Origin: Primula veris
Lineage: Eukaryota > Streptophyta > Magnoliopsida > Ericales > Primulaceae
Assembly (NCBI GenBank): GCA_963682055.1
Contig: OY821746.1
Coordinates: 6,731,992 to 6,795,991 of the forward strand
Direction: 5' to 3'
Length of the DNA stretch: 64,000 nucleotides
Both the position numbers and the translations under genes were made by a program. Below are positions 14,201-24,502 of the stretch, one piece after another. The first letter of the stretch is position 1, and each line of letters starts with the position of its first letter. The notes under the pieces were generated by a model. It saw nothing but the letters and a program-made list of their open reading frames with translations. It did no database searches and had not been told where the DNA came from.

Positions 14201-17200
14201 CCTGGCATAAAATACGAACACAGAAACAAGCTTATGATAGTTCTACAAAATTAACACAACAAGGTACCAAGTACATAAGCAAAGACTGAAAACCCTCGAG
14301 GTAGCTCAAGAGGAAATAAACTCCATGGATGCAACCTTCAAAATAATGTGAGATTTCTCTGAACTTTTGTACCTCTTTAATTACCTCTAATGGGTCTATT
14401 TCTCCGTAAACTAACAACCAACATATTAGCTAATGAATACAACATATCAATGTTATCTAAGTCCTAGTTTGTTATGGCATGTGTACGGGTATGGTTACGT
14501 AGTACATAATTTGTCTCAGAAGATGGTAAGTTGGGTTGGGCTTAGTTTTCTAAAGCTATTTTGGAGGTGATATAGCATGATGAAACTGAAACTCTGAAGA
14601 AAATTACTTTTAACTTAAATATTTAGTAATTGTGAAGTAAACAAATTTCTCTTTCCATTTTAACTAAGTTAAACCAAATTATACCAAGTACTTTCGTGAT
14701 TATTGACCTTCCGAAACATAGCAACATTGTCCTGTCGGCAGTCGCCAAAGTAATGTTTTGGTATGTGAGAGTAGCAGGTCTTGGTACATGACAATCGGAA
14801 CATGGCACATTAGGGGGCTTTGAATAAATTACTCCCTCCGTTCCCATTTTATTGTCCTACATTGAAAGTCGCCCATATTAAGGGGACAACATTATGACAA
14901 CTATTTTTGCATGCTTTCCCTAGTCTACCCCTATTATGTTTATCATTAAAATTCTAAGAGTTTCTTGGATAAGGGTAAAAATGTAAATAAACAAGAGAAC
15001 ACTTGTTAATTTGGGAAAGTGGACAGTTAAATGGGAACTTCCAAAATGGAATAATGGACAATAATTTGGGAACGCAGGGAGTAGGTAACAGTGATACATA
15101 TAAAACTAATGTTAATTAAAGGAGCAGAACATATAGCACGTGAACAACAATTGAGAAAGGATGTAAGCAAATGTGAACACATAATATTGTACATGGCTAA
15201 CCTGTCATTGCACCAGTGTAAACCGAAGCTTGAATTTTCTGCATAAAAAATTAACTTTTATGTTACTCATCTGAAGATATGAGCTGCGACATTTTGATGC
15301 ATGTACCTCAAGCACATGTAAAACTGCTTCTATAGTAGACTTGGCATAAGTTATGTTGAGTAGGTTATGTGTAAGGACTTAATCTTCTTCACCAGTAATT
15401 TATGTGGACATGCAGCTAAAGCTTTTGATCTATGTAGAAAGTAGAGTTGGTATAAGTAATTCTATTTCTGTAAACGGCTAGAATTCAATATATCCCGACC
15501 ATCATTTTATATTTCAAGACACATTTAAATATGCCCACACAAGCACCTCACGCTCAACCTAATGAATACCACAAAAATCTTCATTGAAAATAATAAAATG
15601 CAGAGAACACTATAATTGACAAAATTAAAGTTAACGCACATCAAGGGTGGTCGCGTCATCCTTTACAGTGTACTTAGTAGATGCTCGTAAAGCTTTAGTC
15701 TTCTTTTCTACCTCGTCCAATGTATATGCTGTGGGCAGAACAAAAGGTCACTCAAATAAATAGCCAATCGGATGAGCATATTTAAAAGAATTTTTTTGAA
15801 ACTCGACTATTGCTGCAAAACATAGCACCATTTTCCCAGTTCAAGATGCACATCCCATCTTATAGAATTCAAATAGTGTTGTGTTCATTTTCACCAAAAA
15901 CTGAGGCAAATCTACTAAACATATGGGCACAAACCAAACTACGAGGGTAATGAAACTATTCCTTATAAAGCCAGTAGGACACAAACCGTTATAATGAAAT
16001 GAGAGCCAGCCAAATGAAACTTAATTGCAGTTTTTTTTCCTTAGCGTAAACAAGTCTTCCAGGGTATAACAAATAGAAGAAAATACAATGACAGAAAAAT
16101 ATAAGGTCTCAAGTCTTCAAAAAACTGGTGATGACAGTATCAATGAGCGCCTAAGTTTACATAAATCATCAAACGATACCAAAAAACTTCAAAAAATATG
16201 TTTGACAAATAATTCCAAGATAATCTAAAAACTCGCAATAGAACTCCCAACATCTCAAATTATGACTCAATCTTCAGAAATATACAGAAGTTTATCAAAA
16301 ATAAACCAGTAGTGACACATAAACTGTAATAACTATATCTTTAACAAATTACTTCTGTATCAGGTACTAATAGCTTTCTTTCATACATAAATAATGCATA
16401 CTTCTAACAACAGGTCTTTCTTAAGAAAGATAACATAATACCCTATCTAGTCGTAACTTGTAAACCTTTTCTGAATGAAACTGTATGCATAGTCTCCAAA
16501 ATTTCAATTTCAGAAACATATTCATATTTTACACACTAAATTCAGTTTGATTACAGCTAAAATGGTTTCAAACTAAATGTTCTGCGTGCCATTGATAACT
16601 GTTACTAGTTGTCACACTAAATTAAAGATTGACATCGTTACCTTTTTTCCTATAAACCTTTTCTTAATGGATAGAAAATGAATATTACATTTTGAAAATC
16701 AACAAGATGTTTAAATAAGGACTTCCTATGGTAGGCCAGCTAAGAGCAGAACTATTTTGGTTTTCGAATTGGAATCCTCCACCATTCTCTTTTTGTTCTG
16801 ATGATTTGGTTTTACAAAAGAAACTGGGTTTGGTTTTAAAAAATTTGGGGTAATCTCATTATAGTGTGGTCTGCTTTTAAAACTGAATTATTAATTTCTT
16901 ACTTAGGGAGCAAGTTATTAAAATAAATACATTAATCTCCAGTTTTTCCTTAGTTTTATCTTACAAAAAATAATCTCAGCTATTAGTTAAGAAATAAAGA
17001 AATAGGAAAGCCAAACTTACAAAATTATAATCTTAGCTACTAGTTAGGATATAAAAACACCAAACTTACAAAATACAATCTCAGCGACTAGTTAGGAACG
17101 CCAAAAATGTGGGGATTGGGGTATATTTTTTCCAAAGAAATGTGTTTTTTTCTAGGAATGGACCGTAAAGTCGGTTAAAGTTTGAAGCAGTAACCCACAC

Positions 17201-19757
17201 TGAAAATAAAAACAACCATGTTTGATGCACTGACCAGGTTAACTAACATATAGTCCCAAAAATTGATAAAAGAGACGAAGCCAGAAAATTGAAAACTTTG
17301 GGGGGGGGGGGGAAGCTACAACAAAAAATAAGTCCGAAAAATAAATAAAAGAGAAGCAAAAAATTCACTAAATTATATGTGGTTTGTTTAATTAACCAAA
17401 TTATCTCAGCCTCAAATAAGGCAGTTAATTCCACTAAATCCGCATTCAAACAATTCCTCGTCACTTCATGATGATATTGAATTAACATCATTTCATCAAT
17501 AATTAGAATAAAAGTCCATCGTCAAACGATTCAAACCGAGAAAGCTTGTAGCAAAGGTATGTATCGAGAGCATAAAATTAGATTTTATGCAATAATTATA
17601 AAAAAAAAACGTAAAATCCGTTAATGCTTGAAGCCACACTGAATATTAAAATGGCAACGTTTAATCAGAATCACCTAAATAAGCTATCACAGTTTAATGT
17701 TTGATTAACCTAAAAAATTTAAGCCCCAAGAAGCCAATTTTTATATATACCTGTGATTACTGAATAGAGATAGGATTTAAACAAGAAACGTAGAATTAGA
17801 TTTTAAAGAAAAAAAACAGATCGTAGAATCTGTTGAAGCTTGACGCCAGGCTGAATACTAAAATGATAGTGCTTTCATCCCAGTCACTTTAACAAGCTAA
17901 GAGTCTTGTGTTTAATATAACCTAGATTATCACAGGCTCAAATAAGCCAACTACTTATTCCATAGCCTTATCAACATTGGTTGAGATTTTAATTCATCAT
18001 AATTAGAATAACAAGCAACATTAAAATAGATTTTTTCATATAATTAAAATGAGAAAACAGACCGTGAACTCCGTCAAAGCTAGAAACCACAATGAATTCT
18101 AAATTGGCTCTGTATGATCCCAATCAACTAAATAAGACTTTTGAGTTTAATTTAGCCCAAATTATATTAGCCTCAAATAAGCCAACTGGCAACTACTAAT
18201 TATGTATCGTTATCGAATATAGATTAACATTTCATTTCACCATAATAGAACGGTAACATCTGTTAATGTTTGAAGCCAAAATCAATACTAAAACGACAGT
18301 GTTTGATCCCAATTACCTCAAGCTTAAATAAGCCAACTTTTTCGTAGCGTTATTATTGAATTCATTTTAAATAAATACTCCCTCCGTTCCAAAATGTTTG
18401 TCCATCACGAAACTACGTACAACCTTGACCGGCAAATCAAACCTATTTAAATTGTCGAAATGAAAATTTTCAAAAGTTAATCACATAGTTTAACATTTAA
18501 ACTTTATGATTAACTTTTGAAATTTTCCGTTTCAGTAATTTACATGTGAGTTTCATGCCGGTCAAAGTTGCACGTAGTTTCGTGGTGGACAAACATTTTG
18601 GAACGAAGGGAGTATATACAGTATAAAAAAACAGATAGGAAAATACGTTTTTAAGTCTTGAAACCACACTAAGTAAGCTGAGAGTTCAGTGATTAATTAA
18701 CTCCAATTATCTCAGCCTCTAATAAGCCAAACAATCTCTCGTAGCGTTGGTAATTCACAATAATTAGAATAATGAGGAGCATCAAATTAGAAGCCACCAC
18801 GAAACAATCTCTTGTAGCAATATTGAAATTAAAATAACATTTTAATTTACAGTAATTAGATTAACGAGAAACATATAAGGTTTCAATTCACCATAATTAG
18901 GACAACGAGAAATATACAAAAAAAACATTTTAAATAATAAAAAACAGACCGGAAAATACGTTAAAATCTTTAAACCGCACTAAATCAACTAAATAAGCTA
19001 AATGTTCAGTGTTTAATTTAACTCCACTTATCTTATCCTCAAATAAGCAAAACAATCTCTCGTATCGTTAGTGAAATTAGAACAAGATTTTAATTCACCA
19101 TAATTAGAATAACGAGAAACATTAATTTAAAAGTACAATCTAAATATATATTAAGGTTTCAATTCACCATAATTAAGATAATGAGACATATAAAAGTAAA
19201 TTTTAAATAAATACATACACCGTACAACAACAACAACAAAAAACGGAAAATACGTTAAAATCTTGAAACCACACTGAATAAACTAAATAAGCTAAGAGTT
19301 TAGTGTGTAACTTAACTCCAATTATCTCATCCTCAGATAAGTCAAACAATAAATTAGAATCTTATTTCAATTCACCGTAATTAGAATAACGAGAAACATA
19401 TATATTCAGAAGCCATACTAATATACTATAAACTAAAATGACAATCCTTAATCGCAATTTCGCAATTATATAACAAGACATATAAAATTAAACAATACTC
19501 GATAATAAATAATAATAATAAATAAATAATAATAATAGTAATAATAAAAATGAAAGCAGACCGTAAGTGGAATAACCGGCAGTAGCAACGCCGCCGGTGA
19601 GAATTGCGATAGAAGAAAACTTTAAAAAGTTATAAAATTTTGTTTTTGGCGGAGATTGGTTTTTTACGACGGTTGATATGATCGGATCTCCGGCGGCGGA
19701 GGCGGAACAAAATAGCCGCCGTGTGGTAGCGGAACGGACGGAAAATCGAGCTAACAT
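11256..19757 (-). CDS. TIM50: Mitochondrial import inner membrane translocase subunit TIM50
   Basis: TIM50 is the intermembrane-space receptor of the TIM23 complex, which passes presequence proteins from TOM to the TIM23 channel. Ten exons join into an unbroken 999 nt frame (332 aa): 19757-19562, 15728-15640, 15238-15202, 13731-13670, 13534-13421, 12745-12641, 12556-12458, 11887-11734, 11659-11557 and 11295-11256, all GT-AG. Residues 1-22 are Arg/Ser-rich (a presequence). About 46-62 is the single membrane segment. An FCP1-like domain starts near 150 and carries DLNET at 155-159, where the second Asp of the phosphatase DxDxT motif is Asn, so phosphatase activity is unlikely. Family landmarks follow: [42 protein letters not shown], and a basic end in RLWRR. 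It is slightly shorter than the Arabidopsis protein (376 aa as I recall). Exon 1 ends at an unusual donor, G/GTCTGC. Confidence 0.95.
13975..14123. mobile_element. Short MITE in TIM50 intron 4
   Basis: The ends form an inverted repeat. The left end reads GGTAGGGCTGGTGTACA and the right end read in reverse gives AGTAGGGTTGGTGTACA. It is about 150 bp, has no ORF, and sits between TIM50 exons 3 and 4 (intron 13732-15201). The interior is relatively GC-rich compared with the intron. Confidence 0.6.
14832..15081. mobile_element. Stowaway-type MITE in a TIM50 intron
   Basis: The 250 bp element starts CTCCCTCCGTTCCC and its right end read in reverse starts CTCCCTGCGTTCCC. It is flanked by TA on both sides (14830-14831 and 15082-15083). 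These are the classic termini and TA target of Tc1/mariner-derived Stowaway MITEs. It lies in the same intron (13732-15201) as the element at 13975. Confidence 0.85.
17150..19570 (-). repeat. Degenerate tandem array in TIM50 intron 1
   Basis: About eight units of roughly 190-320 bp recur through the 5' half of intron 1. On the plus strand each begins with a variant of CAGACCGTAAA...CGTTAA..CTTGAAGCCACACTGAA, near 17160, 17610, 17818, 18058, 18250, 18632, 18952 and 19240. Each continues with ...AAATAAGCCAA... and a CACCATAATTAGAATAACGAGAAACAT end. The last repetition of the start motif (19555-19567) overlaps the exon 1 / intron 1 junction, so the array appears to have grown by copying the segment next to the splice donor. 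One unit is interrupted by the Stowaway MITE at 18378-18612. Confidence 0.7.
18378..18612. mobile_element. Stowaway-type MITE forming a near full-length foldback
   Basis: The 235 bp element starts CTCCCTCCGTTCC, ends GGAACGAAGGGAG, and is flanked by TA (18376-18377 and 18613-18614). Most of its length is self-complementary: for example ACGAAACTACGTAC pairs near the right end with GCACGTAGTTTCGT. It lies inside TIM50 intron 1 and would be transcribed as a long hairpin. Confidence 0.88.
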
Positions 19758-19822
19758 TTTTTATTTTAATTTTTGGAAAATGAAAATATCGAGTTAATGC
19801 AAGGGTTTTTGAGGTGACATTT
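19758..19822 (-). promoter_or_regulatory. TIM50 leader squeezed against a transposon
   Basis: Only 65 bp separate the TIM50 start codon (19757) from the edge of the transposable element at 19823. The TIM50 transcription start or core promoter must therefore lie in these 65 bp, inside the element, or beyond it through a spliced leader. I see no clear TATA box in the 65 bp on the minus strand. Confidence 0.5.
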
Positions 19823-20306
19823 AGGGTAAACTGCAAATAACCCCCCGAACTATGGATTTTTTTCAAATTACCCCCATGAACTTCAATTATTTCAATTTAC
19901 CCTCATAAACTATTAAAGCTGTACAATTAACCACCAAGTTCATATTTAAAACGACATAACTTTTTATTCATTTGTCCATTTTTCAAATAATTTTTTAATA
20001 TATAAAGCTTATCATTGCACACGAATTAATATTACAATTATTGTAACAAAGTCATCAGAATAGGCTTTATTCTAAAAAAATGAATAGAAATAACTATTTT
20101 TTATGTCTTTTCAAAAAAAAATACTTGACATGCATGAATATCAAAAAAATAATTATAATAAATGAAAAATAAACCGAAAAGGATCATCATGCATAAAGCT
20201 ATATCATTTAAAAGATGGCATCAAGGATTATTTGCAAAAGTTTGATAGTTAATGAAGGTAAATTGAAAAAATTGATAGTTTATGGGGGCTATTTGCATTT
20301 TACCCT
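19823..20306. mobile_element. Non-autonomous TIR element upstream of TIM50
   Basis: The left end reads AGGGTAAACTGCAAATAACCC and the right end read in reverse gives AGGGTAAAATGCAAATAGCCC. Subterminal blocks such as ACTAT..TTCAATTTACC also recur in inverted order. The length is 484 bp with no ORF. No convincing target duplication was found, so the superfamily is left open; the long TIR suggests Mutator-like. Confidence 0.7.
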
Positions 20307-20387
20307 GAGATTGAAGGTGTTTGTGGTTTTATGATTTGGTCATTTTAGTTTGACTGTTTTGAGTTTAAACATCCGAGGGTCACACTA

Positions 20388-20935
20388 TGGCTGTCAATTT
20401 TACCCAACTCAACCCAATGATTTTTAGGTATTCGGGTAACAGTTTGATCGGTTCTTTCGTCATCTACGGATTGGGTCGGGTCGGTTCTATATAGTTTTTT
20501 TTAATTATTTTACCCGATCCATACTCGTATTTATAATGGGTATAAGGGTTTTCGGTGCGGGTATTTACCCAAAATTCGTAAAATTTATTATACTTTACTA
20601 TATGTTCTTTTCTAAATGCTATTTTTACATATTGATAATAAATTTATTTTTCCAAGTTATTTTTTAACTTATTTGTAAAAAATAAACAAAGTAATGAGGG
20701 AGTATGAATTTTTTTACTTCATATTGATCAACAATGTGGTAATCATAATAATAATATCTATATATATTTTTAAAATATGGGTATATAATACGGTTCTGCA
20801 ATTCGGGTATACGGGTCGGTTTCATGAATCGGTTTTACGGGTCGGATCCGCGATATAGAGTTGAGATCCATAACCGCTTCAAGAACAACGAGGTCGGATA
20901 GACCCAAAAACGGTTCTTATTTTGACACCCTAAGC
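20388..20935. mobile_element. hAT-like non-autonomous element
   Basis: The ends are inverted: GGCTGTCAATTTTACCC on the left, and GGGTGTCAAAATAAGAACC when the right end is read in reverse. The flanking 8-mers GTCACACT and CTCACACG are similar but not identical, compatible with an old 8 bp duplication. The interior is made of GGGTCGGGT/CGGGTA-type strings and has no ORF. Confidence 0.5.
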
Positions 20936-21667
20936 TCACACGTGTAGTATAGAGGAATTGATATGTTTTATCTTGTCCTTACTCCTTAGTATGAGGTCAC
21001 CTGTTGTTATCTTATGTGGCAGTTATGTTTAGTTCCACACTTACACTATTCTCATATCGGGTCTCGACATGAAAAAATACATTTACTATATGGTACTATC
21101 TGTTTTTTAACGATTTAGTTATCAGACTATTAAAGTTAACAATTCAGGTACTGACGTTAATTTAGTTAGATGAAATTTAGTTTCACTTTTCATTTTGTTC
21201 ATATTATTTGTAATTTGTAAAATTTAATGTTGTCTTTTCGAAACATTATAATTTACAATGTTTCTGCTAAAACACATACATAATAATATGTCAGTTAGAA
21301 AAACATATTATTTGACTAGATTTTCTTTGATTTTTTTTCTAAAATAAAAAAAATTATAATTTTTTTGACACTTTCTCTAAAACGAAAATAAAGTAAGTTT
21401 TATATTTATAATATTCGAGCAAAAATGATTTACTTTCATGAAAAATAGCAAGAAAATTGTTATTTTTTTTTAAAAAGTATTATTTTTTGTAAATAGAATA
21501 TATTTGTTAATTATTTATAATTTTTTTTTATGCACAAACATCATCTAAAATTTACATTATTTGCAATAATATGTATACATACATTATATTATATATATTT
21601 TTATACATATGTGTGTGTTTGTGTATTATATAAAACTAATGTGTTTATGAGCCGACCCTTAAATAAT
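20936..21667. other. AT-rich intergenic between TEs
   Basis: No ORF or clean repeat ends are visible. The stretch contains long T and A runs and ends at the TIR of the Mutator-like element. Confidence 0.5.
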
Positions 21668-21924
21668 GGGAATCTCGAGTTTTTTGCTGAAATGGTACAG
21701 TGACCACACATAATTCCCAGAATGGGCTACCTTTCTGTAATATTCCCAAAATGGTCTACTTTCGAAAAACGACCGATCGAAATTATTAAAACGACCGGTC
21801 GTTTTATTATTGAACTCTCTGGAACAATTTGGACAATAAACGATCGGTCGAATTGGACAATACGACCGGTCGTTTTTCAGACAAAAACGATCGGTCGTTA
21901 TGTACATTTCGATCGGTCGTTTTT
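21668..21924 (+). repeat. Left TIR of the Mutator-like element
   Basis: It matches the reverse complement of 26987-27243 almost base for base. It carries six copies of the GACCGATCG/GACCGGTCG/CGATCGGTC motif, including the perfect 18 bp palindrome AAAACGACCGGTCGTTTT. The outermost 12 bases match less well (GGGAATCTCGAG against GAGATTCCCGAG). Confidence 0.9.
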
Positions 21925-22138
21925 CAGAAATACTTGTACTTAAAAAACTCATCTCATTTCCCCAGACCACTGTACTCATCTCATTTCCCAGACCACTGTA
22001 AAAATAAAAAAAAACATAGCTCTTAGATCATTTTAGGGCAAATCTCAGATCTCTTCCAAAACAGGTAAAAGCTCAATATTTTGTGTTGTTGGAGTATTAT
22101 TTGAGTAAAATTGTTAATTTTACCGTGTGGTTATCGAA

Positions 22139-23605
22139 ATGAAAAATCCTACAATTATGTGTTATTGGGGATGTACGATAATGGAAACTATTAGCCAGGG
22201 GTTATCTTATGATATTTCTTATAATTTTTTTTTTAAGGTATCTAGAAACACGACATACGACCAATTTTTGGAAAAATTGTTTAAGGTACTTGATGTATCA
22301 TCGACTTCAAATCGTTTGAGTTTAACATGTCGTTATCCATATCTGACTACACTTACTGAGTTTAAATATATGCGATTGGCTGTTGATGATAATGATTCGT
22401 TGGAAACCATGCTTGAGTTAATAGAAGAAAATGGAAGAACGTTTATAGAGTTATATGTTGAAATTGAGCAAGTTTACTCTTCTGATCAAGATTACGGGTT
22501 GTATTATAATATTCTTTCCACTAATGAAATCGGTACATCAAGTGGAACACCCATTCGACAAGAGCCAATGCATGAAATCGGTACATCAAGTAGAACACCC
22601 ATTCGACAAGAGCCAATGCTAGAGGTATATTCTGAGAACAACGAACCAGATTTGACACATTTGGATGCAGTGTGTCGATTGGCAGATAATATTGGTTGGT
22701 CGATAGAACTTGGGGATGAACCAGAGGATGAAGATCCGGACTTCAATATTAGCGAAAACGAGTCTGACGATGACGAAGAAAATGTACAAGAAGTTGAGTA
22801 CGAAGAATTATCATCTGAAATGGGCTTGTATATGGATGAGGATGAAAACGACCAATCAAGTGGGTCACAATTGGCGAATAATACTATTCCCGTTGAAATT
22901 CCTATGCATCAACCAATGTCAAGTTTGTTTAATGAACCGTTCGACACTCAAAAAAATTATAGTAACCAGAGACGAAATTATATGATGTATCCTGGATTTT
23001 GGGATCCTCAAGTTAATGATCCTTTTATTGGTCTTTTATTTAGGGATAAAGAAATGTTGAAAAAGGGAATAAAACTTTGGTCAATCAAACGTAACATCCA
23101 TTTTTCCACTAAAAGTTCGAAGGCAAAATTTTGGGAAATTCGTTGTAAACTGGCCGAAACTCAACAATGCAAATGGAAACTACGAGCTTCACTAAGAAAG
23201 AAACATGGATTTTTTGAAGTGTCGGTGTACAACGGTCCTCATACATGCATTCATGCCGAGCTTACAACTGATCATCCACAGTTAGATTCCAATCTTGTTG
23301 CCCAAACCATTCGAAATGCCATCACAACTAATCCTATGATGAAGATTTCATTAGTTAAATAGATTGTGAATGCCCGCTTTGAAATGTCAGTTTCATACAA
23401 AAAAGCTTATTTGGGTAAACAAAAAGCAATCGCAGAGATATTTGGTAATTGGGAAGACTCGTATAAGGTTTTACCTAAATTTATGAAAGCGCTTCAAAAG
23501 TATAATCCCGGTACCGTTGCTTCTTATGAGACCACGCCAGTTTACGATGTGGTAGGAAATCCAGTGGGTGAGGTATTGAACAGATTTTTCCCGATCGTTT
23601 TTTAA
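22139..23605 (+). pseudogene. MuDR-type transposase, N-terminal part only, with one in-frame stop
   Basis: The first ATG is at 22139. An N-terminal module of about 100 aa (THYDQFLEKLF-like region, then LSLTCRYPY) precedes an acidic linker rich in Asp/Glu. A MuDR DNA-binding-like segment (RDKEMLKKGIKLWSIKR, then CKWKLRAS, then HTC) follows. The frame meets a TAG at 23360-23362 and then continues in the same frame with the diagnostic VSYKKAYLGKQKAI and LQKYNPGT motifs. Coding similarity stops at ...EVLNRFF (about 23590), exactly before the catalytic DDE domain would begin, and the repeat array takes over. A 48 bp in-frame tandem duplication (22525-22620) repeats EIGTSS.TPIRQEPM. The copy cannot encode an active transposase. 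Confidence 0.85.
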
Positions 23606-24260
23606 TTGTGCTCACTGGAAGAATTTTGTACAAAAACGACCGATCTCTGTGAAAAACGACCGATCGTTTTTTAATTGTGCTCACCGGTACCTAAATTTAT
23701 GAAAGCGCTTCAAAAGTATAATCCCGATCGTTTTTTAATTGTGCTCACTGGAAGAATTTTGTACAAAAACGACCGATCTCTGTGAAAAACGACCGATCGT
23801 TTTTACACAGACGACCGATCGTTCTGCAAAAACGACCAGTCGTTTTTTAATTGTGCTCACTGGAAGAATTTTGTACAAAAACGACCGATCTCTGTGAAAA
23901 ACGACCGATCGTTTTTACACAGACGACCGATCGTTCTGCAAAAACGACCAGTCGTTTTTTAAGTGTGCTCACTGGAAGAATTTTGTACAAAAACGACCGA
24001 TCGTAGTGAAAAACGACCGATCGTTTTTACACAGACGACCGATCGTTCTGCAAAAACGACCAGTCGTTTTTTAAGTGTGCTCACTGGAAGAATTTTGTAC
24101 AAAAACGACCGATCGTAGTGAAAAACGACCGATCGTTTTTACACAGACGACCGATCGTTCTGCAAAAACGACCAGTCGTTTTTTAAGTGTGCTCACTGGA
24201 AGAATTTTGTCCAAAAACGACCGATCGTAATTCAAAAACGACCGATCGTTTTTCTGTTTT
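23570..24260 (+). repeat. 112 bp tandem array of ACGACCGATCGT motifs
   Basis: The string GTGCTCACTGGAAGAATTTTGT starts at 23608, 23741, 23853, 23965, 24077 and 24189; the last five starts are exactly 112 bp apart. Each unit carries four motif variants: GACCGATCTC or GACCGATCGTAG, GACCGATCGTTTTT, GACCGATCGTTCTG and GACCAGTCG. The first interval is 133 bp and holds a 38 bp copy of transposase coding sequence (23689-23726). The unit is related, inverted, to the right subterminal region near 26920-26990. Confidence 0.92.
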
Positions 24261-24502
24261 CCAGCCTTTTAACTTCTTTCAAACCCTAATTCTATTTCAT
24301 TCAACAATTATATCACCCTCTATCTCTTCCAAAATCGCCTCTTTCTATCAAAATCTATCAAAAATCCCTAATATCTACATATATATAATCCAATTCTCTT
24401 ATTAATCCTTATAATCAACAATCGATTGCTTCCGTTTCTTGAAACCCTTTTTTTTCAAAATACGAATTTTTCAAAAACCCTAATTTTTTTAAAATTCCAA
24501 CC
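24261..24502 (+). promoter_or_regulatory. Probable promoter and leader of the 448-codon ORF
   Basis: CT-rich, A-poor leader sequence precedes the ORF. A TATATATAA string lies near 24378-24388, and telo-box-like AAACCCTAA occurs near 24281 and 24475. The ATG at 24503 has a favourable context (ACCATGG). Promoter function is an inference from composition. Confidence 0.4.

Noticed and set aside
14623..14847. 74-codon ORF in a TIM50 intron
   Set aside because: Intronic, no homology recognised, and it overlaps the Stowaway MITE boundary.
21659..22026. Several overlapping ORFs in the left TIR of the Mutator-like element
   Set aside because: They arise from the palindromic repeat sequence and are mirrored in the right TIR; there is no coding signal.
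23570..24260. Regularly spaced short repeats that might suggest a CRISPR array
   Set aside because: The 112 bp unit repeats as a whole with no variable spacers, it lies in a plant transposon, and there are no cas genes.
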